Below, piece by piece: positions 1 to 7,126 of a DNA stretch of 64,000 nucleotides (position 1 is its first letter; each line of letters opens with the position of its first letter). Made by a program: the position numbers and the translations under genes. Source of the stretch: Desulfobulbus propionicus (GTDB lineage Bacteria; Desulfobacterota; Desulfobulbia; Desulfobulbales; Desulfobulbaceae). The stretch lies in the NCBI GenBank assembly GCA_002747135.1, contig PDTE01000025.1, forward strand, positions 1-64,000, written 5' to 3'. Below the pieces are notes generated by a model. That model ran no database searches. It saw nothing but the letters and a program-made list of their open reading frames with translations, and was not told where the DNA came from.

Positions 1-645
1 GGCCTGCATGGCGGCAAAGCCTAAGGGGTCAGGGAGCGTCGCGGCCTTGATCTGCCCGGCCAGTAACAGTTGCAAACGCTCTGGCAACACGGGAACGGAG
101 CGTGTCCTGATCTGACTTCTGGCCACGCCTCCCCTAGCGAGCAGCCGCTCGGTGACGTATTCTATGATGGTGTTTTTAGAAACCCCAATGGGCACGTCGG
201 CCAGCTCTGCTGTGGTGGTAATTCCAGACTCTGGTGCAGCCAGCACCCTGAATATCGGAGCTCCGTCTCCAGGAACGCGTGCACAGCAGACGATCTTGAG
301 CTGTACCGAGTCCCGATTGAACAGGGCTGCCCCTGAAACCTCATTGAGCATGCTGTCTATCCGTTTCGCCTGCATCAACTGGTCCCGTTCCACAGCACTT
401 CCAACCCGCAGCACCTCTACCACAAGCCCATCTTCGGCAAAGTAGCCGTTCTCTAAAGCCACATAGGCTGGCAATGCATCCAGAATAGGCAGCAAGGCGA
501 TGGTCAGACGGCTGTTATTGCTGGCATCCGCAGCACCTGCCAGGGAAGATCCAAGCAGGCTGGTGCAAGCAAGCAGGAGCATCATCAATTGTCGCAGGGG
601 TGCGCCCTGAAAGTGCCTTGTACTTCTTGCTGCAGGTTTTCTCAT
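1..645 (-). CDS. Periplasmic substrate-binding protein (SsuA/TauA/NMT1-like), C-terminus cut by window edge
   Basis: An open frame of 215 codons runs from an ATG at 645 to the window edge without a stop. Residues 1-39 look like a basic, then hydrophobic signal peptide. The mature part carries the pattern of ABC-importer binding proteins for nitrate, sulfonate, taurine or thiamine precursors: a first strand LTIALLPI, then AYVALENGYFAEDGLVVEV, typical of the NMT1/SsuA fold, and a later helix-strand unit IGVSKNTIIEYV. Such proteins capture a solute in the periplasm for an ABC permease. The permease and ATPase are not in the window and may lie beyond the left edge. It is divergent from the B12-riboswitch gene. 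The substrate cannot be read from the sequence. Confidence 0.82.
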   Translation of the reverse strand, partial: MRKPAARSTRHFQGAPLRQLMMLLLACTSLLGSSLAGAADASNNSRLTIALLPILDALPAYVALENGYFAEDGLVVEVLRVGSAVERDQLMQAKRIDSMLNEVSGAALFNRDSVQLKIVCCARVPGDGAPIFRVLAAPESGITTTAELADVPIGVSKNTIIEYVTERLLARGGVARSQIRTRSVPVLPERLQLLLAGQIKAATLPDPLGFAAMQA

Positions 646-668
646 TTTTTTCCTTTATATGGTGTTAA

Positions 669-780
669 AGACATAATTATTTCCAGATCACCCATTTTCG
701 GGCGATCACGATTGGTATCACGAAAGGGCTATAGCTGCCAATCACGCTTGCCCGCACATGCACAGCTGCTCTTGGAATTC
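669..780. repeat. Degenerate copy of the GTAAC-family element (R1 type)
   Basis: The core AGGGCTATAGCTGCCAATC and the neighbouring gcgatcacgattgg match the R1 repeat seen elsewhere in the window, but the GTAAC ends have been lost. It is the only recognisable content between the binding-protein gene and the promoter region near 930. Confidence 0.55.
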
Positions 781-928
781 AGGGTACAAAACAGGAAGAA
801 GGTTGTCAAAGACTTTAGCCAGGTTGAATTCAGCAAAAGACCGCGCACCTAATTTTTTAAAAATATCAATATATTGAACCATATTTTTCGTTTTTTTTCT
901 CATAAACACCGGCAATGATGATTTTTAG

Positions 929-956
929 TTGACATGTTCTGTCGACATGTTGTAAG
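929..956 (+). promoter_or_regulatory. Candidate sigma-70 promoter for the riboswitch transcript
   Basis: A perfect TTGACA at 929-934 is followed 16 bases later by TGTAAG at 951-956, a weak -10. The spacer contains the inverted repeat ACATGT...ACATGT, which could be an operator. It lies about 30 bases upstream of the cobalamin riboswitch and points the right way. Confidence 0.4.
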
Positions 957-984
957 CATGGCATATCTTTTCAAAAAAAATATA

Positions 985-1175
985 TATTGTAAACTGTGGG
1001 TGTCCGAGAGGACCTAACAGGGAATCCCGTTAAAGTCGGGAGCGGACCCGCCGCTGTAACACACAGGTCTTGTTTTATTACAGACCAGCTTTCCGGCAAG
1101 TTGCGTCACTGCTCTATTGTTGAGTGGGAAGACCGCCGGTGAGCGTGTGGAGCCAGAAGACCTGCCCATCTGAAG
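985..1175 (+). promoter_or_regulatory. Cobalamin (AdoCbl-type) riboswitch
   Basis: The 5' part has the conserved core: AACAGGGAA, then a GTTAAAGTCGGGAGCGG segment and CCCGCCGCTGTAA (about 1015-1062). The 3' part has GTGGGAAGACCGCC, then GAGCCAGAAGACCTGCC ending at 1166. This is the standard order of the B12 aptamer. A Rho-independent terminator follows at 1265-1302, before the DUF4198 gene, so control is probably by transcription attenuation: cobalamin bound, terminator formed, gene off. Between aptamer and terminator lies a perfect 10-bp AT-only inverted repeat (1218-1227 with 1232-1241), which may belong to the expression platform. Confidence 0.93.
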
Positions 1176-1264
1176 TGACGACAAATGTTTCCGGGTAGCT
1201 GAAACTGTCGTAAATATAATATATTATGTGAATAATATATTGTGTAAGGGATAAAATACGGTAT

Positions 1265-1302
1265 CCCCGCTTTCAAAGGTTTTGAAAGCGGGGTTTTTTT
1301 TT
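1265..1302 (+). terminator. Rho-independent terminator, expression platform of the B12 riboswitch
   Basis: A 13-bp perfect stem (CCCCGCTTTCAAA with TTTGAAAGCGGGG, loop GGT) is followed by a run of nine T. It lies 75 bases before the start of the DUF4198 gene and about 100 bases after the aptamer, as expected for an attenuating riboswitch. Confidence 0.93.
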
Positions 1303-1377
1303 CTGCAGAATCGTTTGCGAATAGGTTCATAAACGATCTGCAGATATTTCTTTCATCATCAGGAAAGGAGGATCAAA

Positions 1378-2115
1378 ATGGACGTCAAGAATTATTTTAA
1401 AGGGACTATGATCGTTGTACCAGCGCTATTGTTTCTGGCAACAACAGCCTGGGGGCATGGAGCATGGGTTGAAAAACGTCAGGATGACATCGTTGTTGTA
1501 TATGGACATGGCCCATCCGATGATGCCTATGCGCCTGAGAAAATCAAAAAAACAACCGCCTATGACTCTAGCGGCAACTCAATGAAATCAGGAGTAAAAG
1601 AGGCAAAAGGGGGGTATGTTCCGCTTGAGGTTGCCGAGGGAACTGCCATTGTAGCAGTTGACTTTGACAATGGCTTCTGGTCTGAAGATGCGGATGGCAA
1701 GTGGCATAATGTACCAAAAACAAAAGTCGCAAATGCTAAACAGGGAGGTCATTATGTAAAAAACGCCCTGGCTATTCTTGGTCATTTTGACACACTTCCC
1801 GAGTCTTTTGAACTCCCCCTGGTTATTCTTCCGCAAAGTGACCCCTTGAAGCTGAAAGCAGGCGACGACCTTCGTATTCAGGTACAATACAACGGTAAAC
1901 CGCTTCCCGAAAAAAATATCATTGGCGACTTTGTCAACCTGGACAGCACGGTTTCTGCGGTCACGGATGCACAAGGGTTCGCCACGATAAAGCTTCGTAA
2001 CCAGGGATTAAATGTCATTGCGGTGAGTGCTGAAGAAAAGTTCAAGGACAATCCTGATGCAGACAAACTGTCTATCATGACCACCTTGTCCTTTACCCTG
2101 AAGGGTTCGGAGTAG
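1378..2115 (+). CDS. DUF4198 periplasmic protein under B12 riboswitch, putative cobalt/nickel uptake component
   Basis: 245 residues. The signal peptide runs to about residue 26 and the mature protein starts HGAW, with histidine close to the new N-terminus as in DUF4198 (NikK/CbtK-like) proteins. The rest looks like two beta-sandwich halves (roughly 27-150 and 155-245), the second with a Big-like TVSAVTDAQGFATIKL stretch. DUF4198 proteins accompany energy-coupling-factor and other Ni/Co transporters; the riboswitch points to cobalt or corrinoid supply here. AAAGGAGGATCAAAATG gives a strong ribosome-binding site that fixes the start. No transporter subunit follows directly; the next gene is 490 bases on, after a mobile repeat. 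The metal assignment is inferred from the riboswitch. Confidence 0.82.
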   Translation: MDVKNYFKGTMIVVPALLFLATTAWGHGAWVEKRQDDIVVVYGHGPSDDAYAPEKIKKTTAYDSSGNSMKSGVKEAKGGYVPLEVAEGTAIVAVDFDNGFWSEDADGKWHNVPKTKVANAKQGGHYVKNALAILGHFDTLPESFELPLVILPQSDPLKLKAGDDLRIQVQYNGKPLPEKNIIGDFVNLDSTVSAVTDAQGFATIKLRNQGLNVIAVSAEEKFKDNPDADKLSIMTTLSFTLKGSE

Positions 2116-2247
2116 CACACGTTGTTTCAGCAAGGAATGTTCCTGTTTTATTGATATAGCACTGTCTTCGGCAAGATTTATTCTGCCTCTTTTTTGGTAT
2201 TTAGCGGGATGCGCTATAAAAATTTCCTTGCTGCCCACATCAGTGCC

Positions 2248-2288
2248 GGTCGTCGTTGAATGTTTGTTTAAGGTGTTTGACGGCGACC
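2248..2288. repeat. Imperfect hairpin, related to the one at 4472-4512
   Basis: GGTCGTCGTTGAA pairs with TTTGACGGCGACC around a 15-base loop, allowing G-U pairs. A sister hairpin with the same arm sequence lies after the polyferredoxin operon at 4472-4512. It may be a terminator-like structure for the DUF4198 gene or a small dispersed repeat; there is no long T run here. Confidence 0.5.
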
Positions 2289-2418
2289 GTCATCATAGCT
2301 TTCTAACGAGTACGGGCTGGACCAGACAGCCGCCAGCCACAGCAAAAAAAAGAACTCTGGAAATTTGGGACACGCTCTGCTGTCTCTGAATAGAGTTTCA
2401 CCTTATTTAGCAAAAGGC

Positions 2419-2570
2419 CTAACTCCTCACATCACCCCTCTATGAACGATCACGACCGCATAGAGGGGCTATAGCTGCCAATCGTGCTTGTCCAGATAGG
2501 GGCAGACTGAGAGCAGTTACACGTTTGAGGCAGGTACAATCAGAGCGTTACACACCCTGTGAGGAGGTAT
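2419..2570 (+). mobile_element. IS66-type MITE, R1 form, with 8-bp target duplication
   Basis: The ends are CTAACTCCTCAC and GTGAGGAGGTAT, imperfect inverted copies of each other. The element is flanked by the perfect direct repeat CAAAAGGC (2411-2418 and 2571-2578). The inside carries the shared core GAGGGGCTATAGCTGCC. Together with the hairpin at 2248 this accounts for most of the gap between 2116 and 2604. Confidence 0.85.
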
Positions 2571-2604
2571 CAAAAGGCTTTAAAATGGAGGAGGTTATAA
2601 ATAT

Positions 2605-3123
2605 ATGGACTTGAAAAAATCCAAAATAATGTCGGTATTTTTAGTGGCCGCTACAATAGGTATAGCAATATTGCTTGGTTTACTGAAAAATAAATACTAT
2701 GCCAATGAATATTCGACTGTTAACGCGCCGTTACCATCAGAACAGATAGAAGCACTAACATTGGACTTGAACAAACAGGGTATTTTCAAAAAAATCGGCC
2801 AGCCCCGAAAATTGTACTTAAGGGTCCGCAAGCTGCATAATACCAGCGATGAAGCAATGAGCTTGAGTTTTGATTTAATCGGCGACGAAAAGACGGCTGA
2901 AACAAGTATTAAAGTCGATTACAAACCTTTTGATATCGAAAAGGACACCTTTGATCTTGCTGCAGGAAAAAAGGCCAGTCTTAATCTTTATGTCAACCTT
3001 ACGAAAGAGGGGTATCAAAAAGGGCTCTGGAAAGGGCAGTTGCTTATTCGCGACGTCAAAAAGGACAATGAACTGATAGGACAGATCCCCATAGAAATAA
3101 CCAGGGAAGGGAGGCGCTCTTAA
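2605..3123 (+). CDS. Membrane-anchored protein with Ig-like exported domain, partner of the polyferredoxin
   Basis: 172 residues: one N-terminal membrane segment (about 9-26, IMSVFLVAATIGIAILLGLL), then an exported domain of alternating strands (LYLRVRKLHN, MSLSFDLIG, ASLNLYVNL, GQLLIRD, IPIEITR) typical of an Ig-like beta sandwich. GGAGGAGG ahead of the ATG sets the start. The stop overlaps the start of the next gene (TAATG), so the two are translationally coupled. FixG/CcoG polyferredoxins carry an Ig-like domain at their own C-terminus; here it may be a separate subunit. That is inference. No family name is recognised with confidence. Confidence 0.7.
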   Translation: MDLKKSKIMSVFLVAATIGIAILLGLLKNKYYANEYSTVNAPLPSEQIEALTLDLNKQGIFKKIGQPRKLYLRVRKLHNTSDEAMSLSFDLIGDEKTAETSIKVDYKPFDIEKDTFDLAAGKKASLNLYVNLTKEGYQKGLWKGQLLIRDVKKDNELIGQIPIEITREGRRS

Positions 3124-4028
3124 TGAAGAAAATAAACTATAAACAAAAAGCACATCGCTATTTCTGGCAAAGGATTCAATGGTATGCTTTTGGTTTCATT
3201 CTTTTTTATGCCCCTTTTATCTTGTTTGCCCGCGGCCTTGGAAAGATAGTGGGCGAAACCCCTAATGTCACCATCCATGACACCTGCCTTCGCATTCCAA
3301 TTCAAAACCTCCTCTCCGGGAAAGGGGTACAGCTTTTTTCAATCTGGGGGATCAGTTTAGTTCTTCTGGTTGTGTCAGCTTTACTGTTTGGCCCCTTTTT
3401 TTGCGGTAAACTATGCCCGGCAGGAGGTTTTTCAGAGCTGGTATCCCGTTATGTTCCCAAGCGTCTCAAGGTAGACTGGACAAGGTTCGTCAACCCGGCA
3501 CCTGTGCGTTATGGCTTCCTGGCAGGATTTGTTATCTCACCATTTGTAACAGGCAATCTGAACTGTTCATTCTGTGGCTTTTGGTTCCTCGAAAATTTGA
3601 TGAATGCCGGTTTCTGGGCTGAAATGGTATCGTTAAGTTCCTGTGCGATTTTAACTGGTCTTCTATGGCTGGTTATCTTCGGCATGTTTACCAAAGGAGG
3701 GAGAGGATATTGCAACTTCATGTGTCCTGTGGGTGCTTTCCAGAGCATCTTACATTTTTTTGGCCGTATGTTTAAGTGGACATTTAAATTAAAACTTGCG
3801 GAAGATAAATGTAATAATTGTGGAACGTGCGTAGAGGAGTGTCCGATGGGTGCACTGGAAAGAAACAGTGATGCGGGCCATGTGCAACATAATATTCATC
3901 ATTGCATAACCTGTTCTCAATGCGTTAACTCCTGCCCCCAGGGAGCGCTGTTTTATGGAACCGGTTATCATGGATTTTCTTGCCCCTCTTCTGAAACCTT
4001 GGCACCGTATACCAAGACACCGGCATAA
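3123..4028 (+). CDS. NapH/CcoG-like membrane polyferredoxin
   Basis: 301 residues. Four to five membrane segments (about 20-37, 70-93, 128-146, 168-190) carry the CxxxCP motifs of the NapH/NosR/MauN group at C94-C98 and C197-C201. A C-terminal cytoplasmic part has two classical 4Fe-4S clusters: C230, C233, C236, C240 and C261, C264, C267, C271. Such proteins pass electrons between a quinol or soluble donor and periplasmic or metal-handling partners. It is coupled to the upstream gene by a TAATG overlap, and a small Cys-containing membrane protein follows 33 bases later. No nap, nos or cco catalytic gene is near, so the acceptor is unknown. The metal/B12 surroundings suggest a reductive step in metal or corrinoid uptake; this is inference. 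Confidence 0.85.
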   Translation: MKKINYKQKAHRYFWQRIQWYAFGFILFYAPFILFARGLGKIVGETPNVTIHDTCLRIPIQNLLSGKGVQLFSIWGISLVLLVVSALLFGPFFCGKLCPAGGFSELVSRYVPKRLKVDWTRFVNPAPVRYGFLAGFVISPFVTGNLNCSFCGFWFLENLMNAGFWAEMVSLSSCAILTGLLWLVIFGMFTKGGRGYCNFMCPVGAFQSILHFFGRMFKWTFKLKLAEDKCNNCGTCVEECPMGALERNSDAGHVQHNIHHCITCSQCVNSCPQGALFYGTGYHGFSCPSSETLAPYTKTPA

Positions 4029-4061
4029 GGGTCTTTTAAATATCTGATAAAGGACTTATAC

Positions 4062-4325
4062 ATGAAAGAAATAATTAATTTAAGCAGGCATATAGAGCAG
4101 ATTAAAAACTGGACAAATGGAATTATCGTATTTGGAATAGCAAGTCTTGGGTCTTTAGGAAGTATTGGCACAAACTCGTGCTTAAGCGGAAGCTGCGGGT
4201 CAGGATGTGGATTTAAATGTATCGCTCTTTCAGTGCTGGCTTTCGTTTTGGCTTGCTTAAAATGTAAAAAAAAGGGTACAAATAAAGAGGTGACATATCC
4301 TGTGGGGAGTTACCAGCGAGATTGA
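4062..4325 (+). CDS. Small Cys/Gly-rich membrane protein, third gene of polyferredoxin operon
   Basis: 87 residues, family not recognised. The N-terminal helix is amphipathic (about 1-18). A hydrophobic Gly/Ser stretch follows (20-37), then the cysteine patch NSCLSGSCGSGCGFKC (about 39-54), a second hydrophobic helix (55-66) and a basic Cys-Lys tail (CLKCKKKG). Five to seven closely spaced cysteines suggest metal or Fe-S binding next to the membrane. It follows the polyferredoxin by 33 bases. The gene stops 10 bases before a mobile repeat; the last dozen residues are of low complexity and may have been altered by that insertion. Confidence 0.65.
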   Translation: MKEIINLSRHIEQIKNWTNGIIVFGIASLGSLGSIGTNSCLSGSCGSGCGFKCIALSVLAFVLACLKCKKKGTNKEVTYPVGSYQRD

Positions 4326-4334
4326 TCTTGCATC

Positions 4335-4457
4335 GTAACTCCTCACCCCTCTTTGCACGATCACGACCCGGCGCATAGAGGGGCTATAGCTGCCAATCAT
4401 GCTTGTCCAAATAGGGGCAACCTGAGAGCAGTTACACACCCAGCGAGTAGTAGTTAC
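4335..4457 (+). mobile_element. IS66-type MITE, R1 form, with perfect 8-bp target duplication
   Basis: The element begins GTAACTCCTCACCCC and ends GTAGTAGTTAC. It is bracketed by CTTGCATC at 4327-4334 and again at 4458-4465. This is one of the clearest copies: exact GTAAC/GTTAC termini and an intact duplication. Confidence 0.9.
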
Positions 4458-4471
4458 CTTGCATCAACGTG

Positions 4472-4512
4472 GGTCACCGTTGAACGTTATTTAAAAACGC
4501 TTAACGGTGACC
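4472..4512. repeat. Long hairpin, possible bidirectional terminator between convergent genes
   Basis: GGTCACCGTT pairs perfectly with AACGGTGACC, and the stem extends inward with few mismatches (GAACGTT with AACGCTT). It is followed by TTTCTTCT. It lies between the polyferredoxin operon and the convergent binding-protein gene, a natural terminator site. The arms resemble the hairpin at 2248-2288. Confidence 0.6.
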
Positions 4513-4567
4513 TTTCTTCTAACTGATTCTACGGTGTCAAACGGTTTGACCTGGGAACAGCGACTAC

Positions 4568-5584
4568 TTAATTACTAAAAGCCATAGACCATTGCAGCAG
4601 AATCTGCGGGAACTCCAGGACACTGGAGTCAACATAGAGAGGCAGGTGGAAAATGGCCTGATTCTTCAAGGCCGGCACCTCTGCCAGTGCCGGATTAGCG
4701 TTCAGATAATCGGCAAGAATTTTTTGCACAGCATAGGCATTTCCGGTAATGACGATAATTTCAGGCTTTGCCTTTAATAAAGGATCAAGCTTCATACCGT
4801 CTTTTGTCTTTTTGACCGGATAGTACCCTTTCATCATCTTACCATTTGCCGGTTTAAAGACATCGCCTGCATTAGTGCATCCCATTGGGGTCAGGAAAAA
4901 ACGATCAGAGTAAAGGCCGGGCGCTTCTACCCTAAGTGTTGGCTTGCCTGTACCCTGCTGATAGGTACCATTGAGAATAACAACTTTTTTCCCCAAATTT
5001 TTTGGCATCTTTTTCTTGGCCATGGAGAGCTCTTTGTTATATTTCTCAAGTACAGTATTAACCTTGTCTTCGCGACCGGTCAGCTTGGCAACCTGGCGAA
5101 CTGCTGATTCCAGACCGTCCTTAAAATCGACATATTCAACGGTCGCGGTCGAACCAGAATCTTTTAGAATCTCAGCAATAGATGCTGGTTTTACCTGAGG
5201 CTTGTAAAGACAGAAATCGTCTTTTTTTTCGGCAATAACCCGATTGAGACCAAATTTTTTCAGGGCATTGGGAATGGTTTCCTTCTTTTTTACAGTAGTA
5301 AAGTTTGGGCAGCCAAGAATCTGGCTGCTTAATCGAAGTTTTTTGGCCATCTCCCACATTGAACCGCGGACTGACATGGCCTGTGGCATGACTCCGAGAT
5401 TGTAGGCGATGTCCACTATGCGGTCTCCGACAATAATGGCATCAATTTTTTCCGGAGGAGGCGTTTTCATTCCAGCCATAGTAGCATCCAGGGTAAGCAG
5501 AGAAAAACTGACAAACACCGAAACTGCTACGATCCATACGGAGGATTTTCTGCGCCAAAAACGGGTGATACATACTTTCTTCAT
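4568..5584 (-). CDS. BtuF/TroA-like periplasmic substrate-binding protein
   Basis: 338 residues from the ATG at 5584, chosen because AAGGAG lies seven bases upstream; the frame is open 22 codons further but without a ribosome-binding site. Residues 1-37 form a signal peptide with a basic start. The mature protein has the two-lobe, helical-backbone pattern of cobalamin/siderophore/metal binding proteins: IDAIIVGDRIVDIAYNLGVMPQAM at the start of lobe 1 and EIIVITGNAYAVQKIL in lobe 2, with a long linker helix between. No permease or ATPase gene adjoins it. It lies in the B12/metal block, so a corrinoid or metal complex is the likely ligand, inferred from context. Confidence 0.8.
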   Translation of the reverse strand: MKKVCITRFWRRKSSVWIVAVSVFVSFSLLTLDATMAGMKTPPPEKIDAIIVGDRIVDIAYNLGVMPQAMSVRGSMWEMAKKLRLSSQILGCPNFTTVKKKETIPNALKKFGLNRVIAEKKDDFCLYKPQVKPASIAEILKDSGSTATVEYVDFKDGLESAVRQVAKLTGREDKVNTVLEKYNKELSMAKKKMPKNLGKKVVILNGTYQQGTGKPTLRVEAPGLYSDRFFLTPMGCTNAGDVFKPANGKMMKGYYPVKKTKDGMKLDPLLKAKPEIIVITGNAYAVQKILADYLNANPALAEVPALKNQAIFHLPLYVDSSVLEFPQILLQWSMAFSN

Positions 5585-5746
5585 ATTTACTTGCTCCTTA
5601 AAAGTGTAGTGGTTCAGACCCGATCTGACAGGTACGCTTTTTTTTCTCAAGGGCTGTTACTTGAGCTTCTGTCAGAATTCAGAATATGTCCATTTTGAGC
5701 ACCAGGCTCTTCAAGGGCCCGGAAACGATCTTTGAAACAGGCAAGA

Positions 5747-5833
5747 TTATGTCAAATAACAAAAAATACTGCCCAGGATGCTTTGTGGCGCAGGCTTTTC
5801 CTGCAAAAAAGGAGTAAACATATTAAGAGCCAT
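5747..5833 (-). CDS. Possible 28-residue small protein with strong ribosome-binding site
   Basis: ATG at 5833 is preceded by a near-perfect Shine-Dalgarno (ACAGGAGGTGTGCC). The frame encodes MALNMFTPFLQEKP and continues to residue 28. It lies upstream of the BtuF-like gene on the same strand, with about 160 bases between. It could be a leader peptide, a real small protein, or the stub of a lost gene. No family is recognised. The support is the ribosome-binding site alone. Confidence 0.35.
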   Translation of the reverse strand: MALNMFTPFLQEKPAPQSILGSIFCYLT

Positions 5834-5978
5834 TGGCACACCTCCTGTCTTTTTGTTTTTATGCACCAATAGCGTATCAAGTTTGGCATACGAAAACAAC
5901 TGAAAAAAGAGTAAAAAGTTTAGCGTTGATTTCTGGTAAACAATGTGTCCAGTCTGAGAGGAAATACATAAAAACATG

Positions 5979-6088
5979 TGCAGGCTTGCCCTGTGGCATA
6001 TAGCACTACTATGCAACGCAGGACAAGGCTCCATAAGGACAAGAAAAATCCGGGGCAATATCCTGACATTTCATCGTTGACAGGACAC
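5979..6088 (-). mobile_element. Truncated copy of hairpin MITE (family A)
   Basis: The segment matches the right two-thirds of the 162-bp element at 44405-44566, in opposite orientation, and ends in CGTTGACAGGACAC. The outer arm on the other side is missing. It directly abuts a fragment of element family B. Together with the small ORF it occupies most of the gap between 5585 and 6109. Confidence 0.75.
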
Positions 6089-6091
6089 GAG

Positions 6092-6130
6092 CCCGGATTT
6101 CTCATCAGCTCAGGCGGCATCATTTTCGGC
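6092..6130. mobile_element. Terminal fragment of element family B, overlapping the 3' end of yjbQ
   Basis: CCCGGATTTCTCATCAGCTCAGGCGG is shared with the left end of the complete family-B element at 25528-25748. The yjbQ stop codon (TGA) and its last few codons lie inside this fragment. Confidence 0.7.
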
Positions 6131-6529
6131 GGTAGCAATACAGTGCCACTCAAGCCGACGGTGGCGCGGGCCGTCATATTCGCAAAAAAAGATCCTCTGC
6201 CAGGTGCCAAGCAGCAAACGGCCATTTTTCATGGCAACGGTAACTGAACTGCCTGTCAGCATGGCCATCAGATGGGAGGGAGAGTTCCCTTCCATGTGCC
6301 TGTACGGGTAGGCCATGGGTACCATGTGCTTCAGCGCACCGACAAGGTCTTCTTTCACATGAGGATCGGCTCCTTCATTAATGGTAATCCCAGCTGTTGT
6401 ATGCGGGGTAAACAGGGTAAGCAGGCCATCGGTAATCCCCTGAACTGCGATGGCCTGTTCAACCTTCCCCGTAATATCAACAAGCTCCATGTGAGCTTTT
6501 GTATGTACAGCTAATTCTCCGGAAAGCAT
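6110..6529 (-). CDS. yjbQ: YjbQ family protein (UPF0047)
   Basis: 139 residues, the usual length. The family signature is clear: GLLTLFTPHTTAGITINEGADPHVKEDL in the first half, HMEGNSPSHLMAMLTGSSVTV with the conserved HxEGNxxAH-like histidines, and LGTWQRIFFCEYDGPR near the end. Members form trimers and have thiamine-phosphate synthase-like side activity; the physiological role is unclear. The C-terminal residues ENDAA and the stop come from an inserted element fragment. An IS66-type MITE starts 17 bases upstream of the start codon, so the native promoter may have been displaced. Confidence 0.93.
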   Translation of the reverse strand: MLSGELAVHTKAHMELVDITGKVEQAIAVQGITDGLLTLFTPHTTAGITINEGADPHVKEDLVGALKHMVPMAYPYRHMEGNSPSHLMAMLTGSSVTVAMKNGRLLLGTWQRIFFCEYDGPRHRRLEWHCIATAENDAA

Positions 6530-6546
6530 GGTAATTCTCTGGTAAG

Positions 6547-6654
6547 GTAACTGCTTTCAGGCTGCCCGGATTCGGGTAAGCGCGATTGGCAGCTATAGCC
6601 TCCCTGTGCGGTCGATAGCGATCACCTGGAGACAGGTGGCCTGGGAGCAGTTAC
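6547..6654 (-). mobile_element. IS66-type MITE, R1 form, near-perfect target duplication
   Basis: The termini are GTAACTGCTTTCAGGCTG and GGGAGCAGTTAC. Flanks are CTGGTAAG (6539-6546) and CTGGTAAC (6655-6662), 7 of 8 identical. It sits between yjbQ and the lipoprotein gene. Confidence 0.85.
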
Positions 6655-6663
6655 CTGGTAACT

Positions 6664-7113
6664 TTATTGCTGCAACTGCCAGTGACCAGCATTATCACGG
6701 CAGGCAGTAGTATATGTTGTCTCTGTCCTGCCATCGATAACCGCCTGGATTTCAGCTTTTCTGCAGATTTTTTGCGGAGCAGCCTGGTAGGCTGGCTGAG
6801 GTGTTACCGTATACTGGTTGCCGTTGTCCGGATTGACCCAGGCGGCGGGCTGATTAGAGACTCCCCGCTCATAGACATGGTTTAGCTGCTGACGGTCATA
6901 TTTGTCCATTTCATTACCGAAGATATAACCGACCATGGTTCCGACAGCTGCGCCGATAAGGGTGGCTTCCGTATTGTGGCCGATTGCCTGGCCGAGAAGA
7001 GCCCCTGCCGCAGCTCCACTGACAGCCCCTGCCTGCCCTTTTTGTCCCGGGGCAACAGCGCAGGCAGAAAGCAGCGTTGCCAGCAATAAGAGTATAAGCG
7101 CGAGATATTTCAT
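6664..7113 (-). CDS. Glycine-zipper outer-membrane lipoprotein
   Basis: 149 residues from the ATG at 7113, preceded by GGGGG; an upstream in-frame ATG (7137) would overlap the rmuC stop. The lipobox is LLSAC with Cys18. Residues 25-65 form a glycine zipper (GAVSGAAAGALLGQAIG, then IGAAVGTMVGYIFG), the membrane-inserting hairpin of the OmpA/SlyB/RcnB-like 17-kDa antigen group. The remainder is periplasmic, with a cysteine pair in KICRKAE and TTACRDN that may form a disulfide. It is probably an envelope lipoprotein of structural role. It follows rmuC by 13 bases and may share its transcript. Confidence 0.85.
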   Translation of the reverse strand: MKYLALILLLLATLLSACAVAPGQKGQAGAVSGAAAGALLGQAIGHNTEATLIGAAVGTMVGYIFGNEMDKYDRQQLNHVYERGVSNQPAAWVNPDNGNQYTVTPQPAYQAAPQKICRKAEIQAVIDGRTETTYTTACRDNAGHWQLQQ

Positions 7114-7126
7114 GGTTTCCCCCTGG

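Noticed and set aside
1588..1974. Minus-strand reading frame of 128 codons inside the DUF4198 gene
   Set aside because: It overlaps a gene with signal peptide, ribosome-binding site and riboswitch; the translation has no family features.
2116..2604. Search for a tRNA or small RNA in the repeat-rich gaps
   Set aside because: The stem-loops seen are explained by the element arms or by terminator-like hairpins; no cloverleaf with a T-loop GTTCGA was found.
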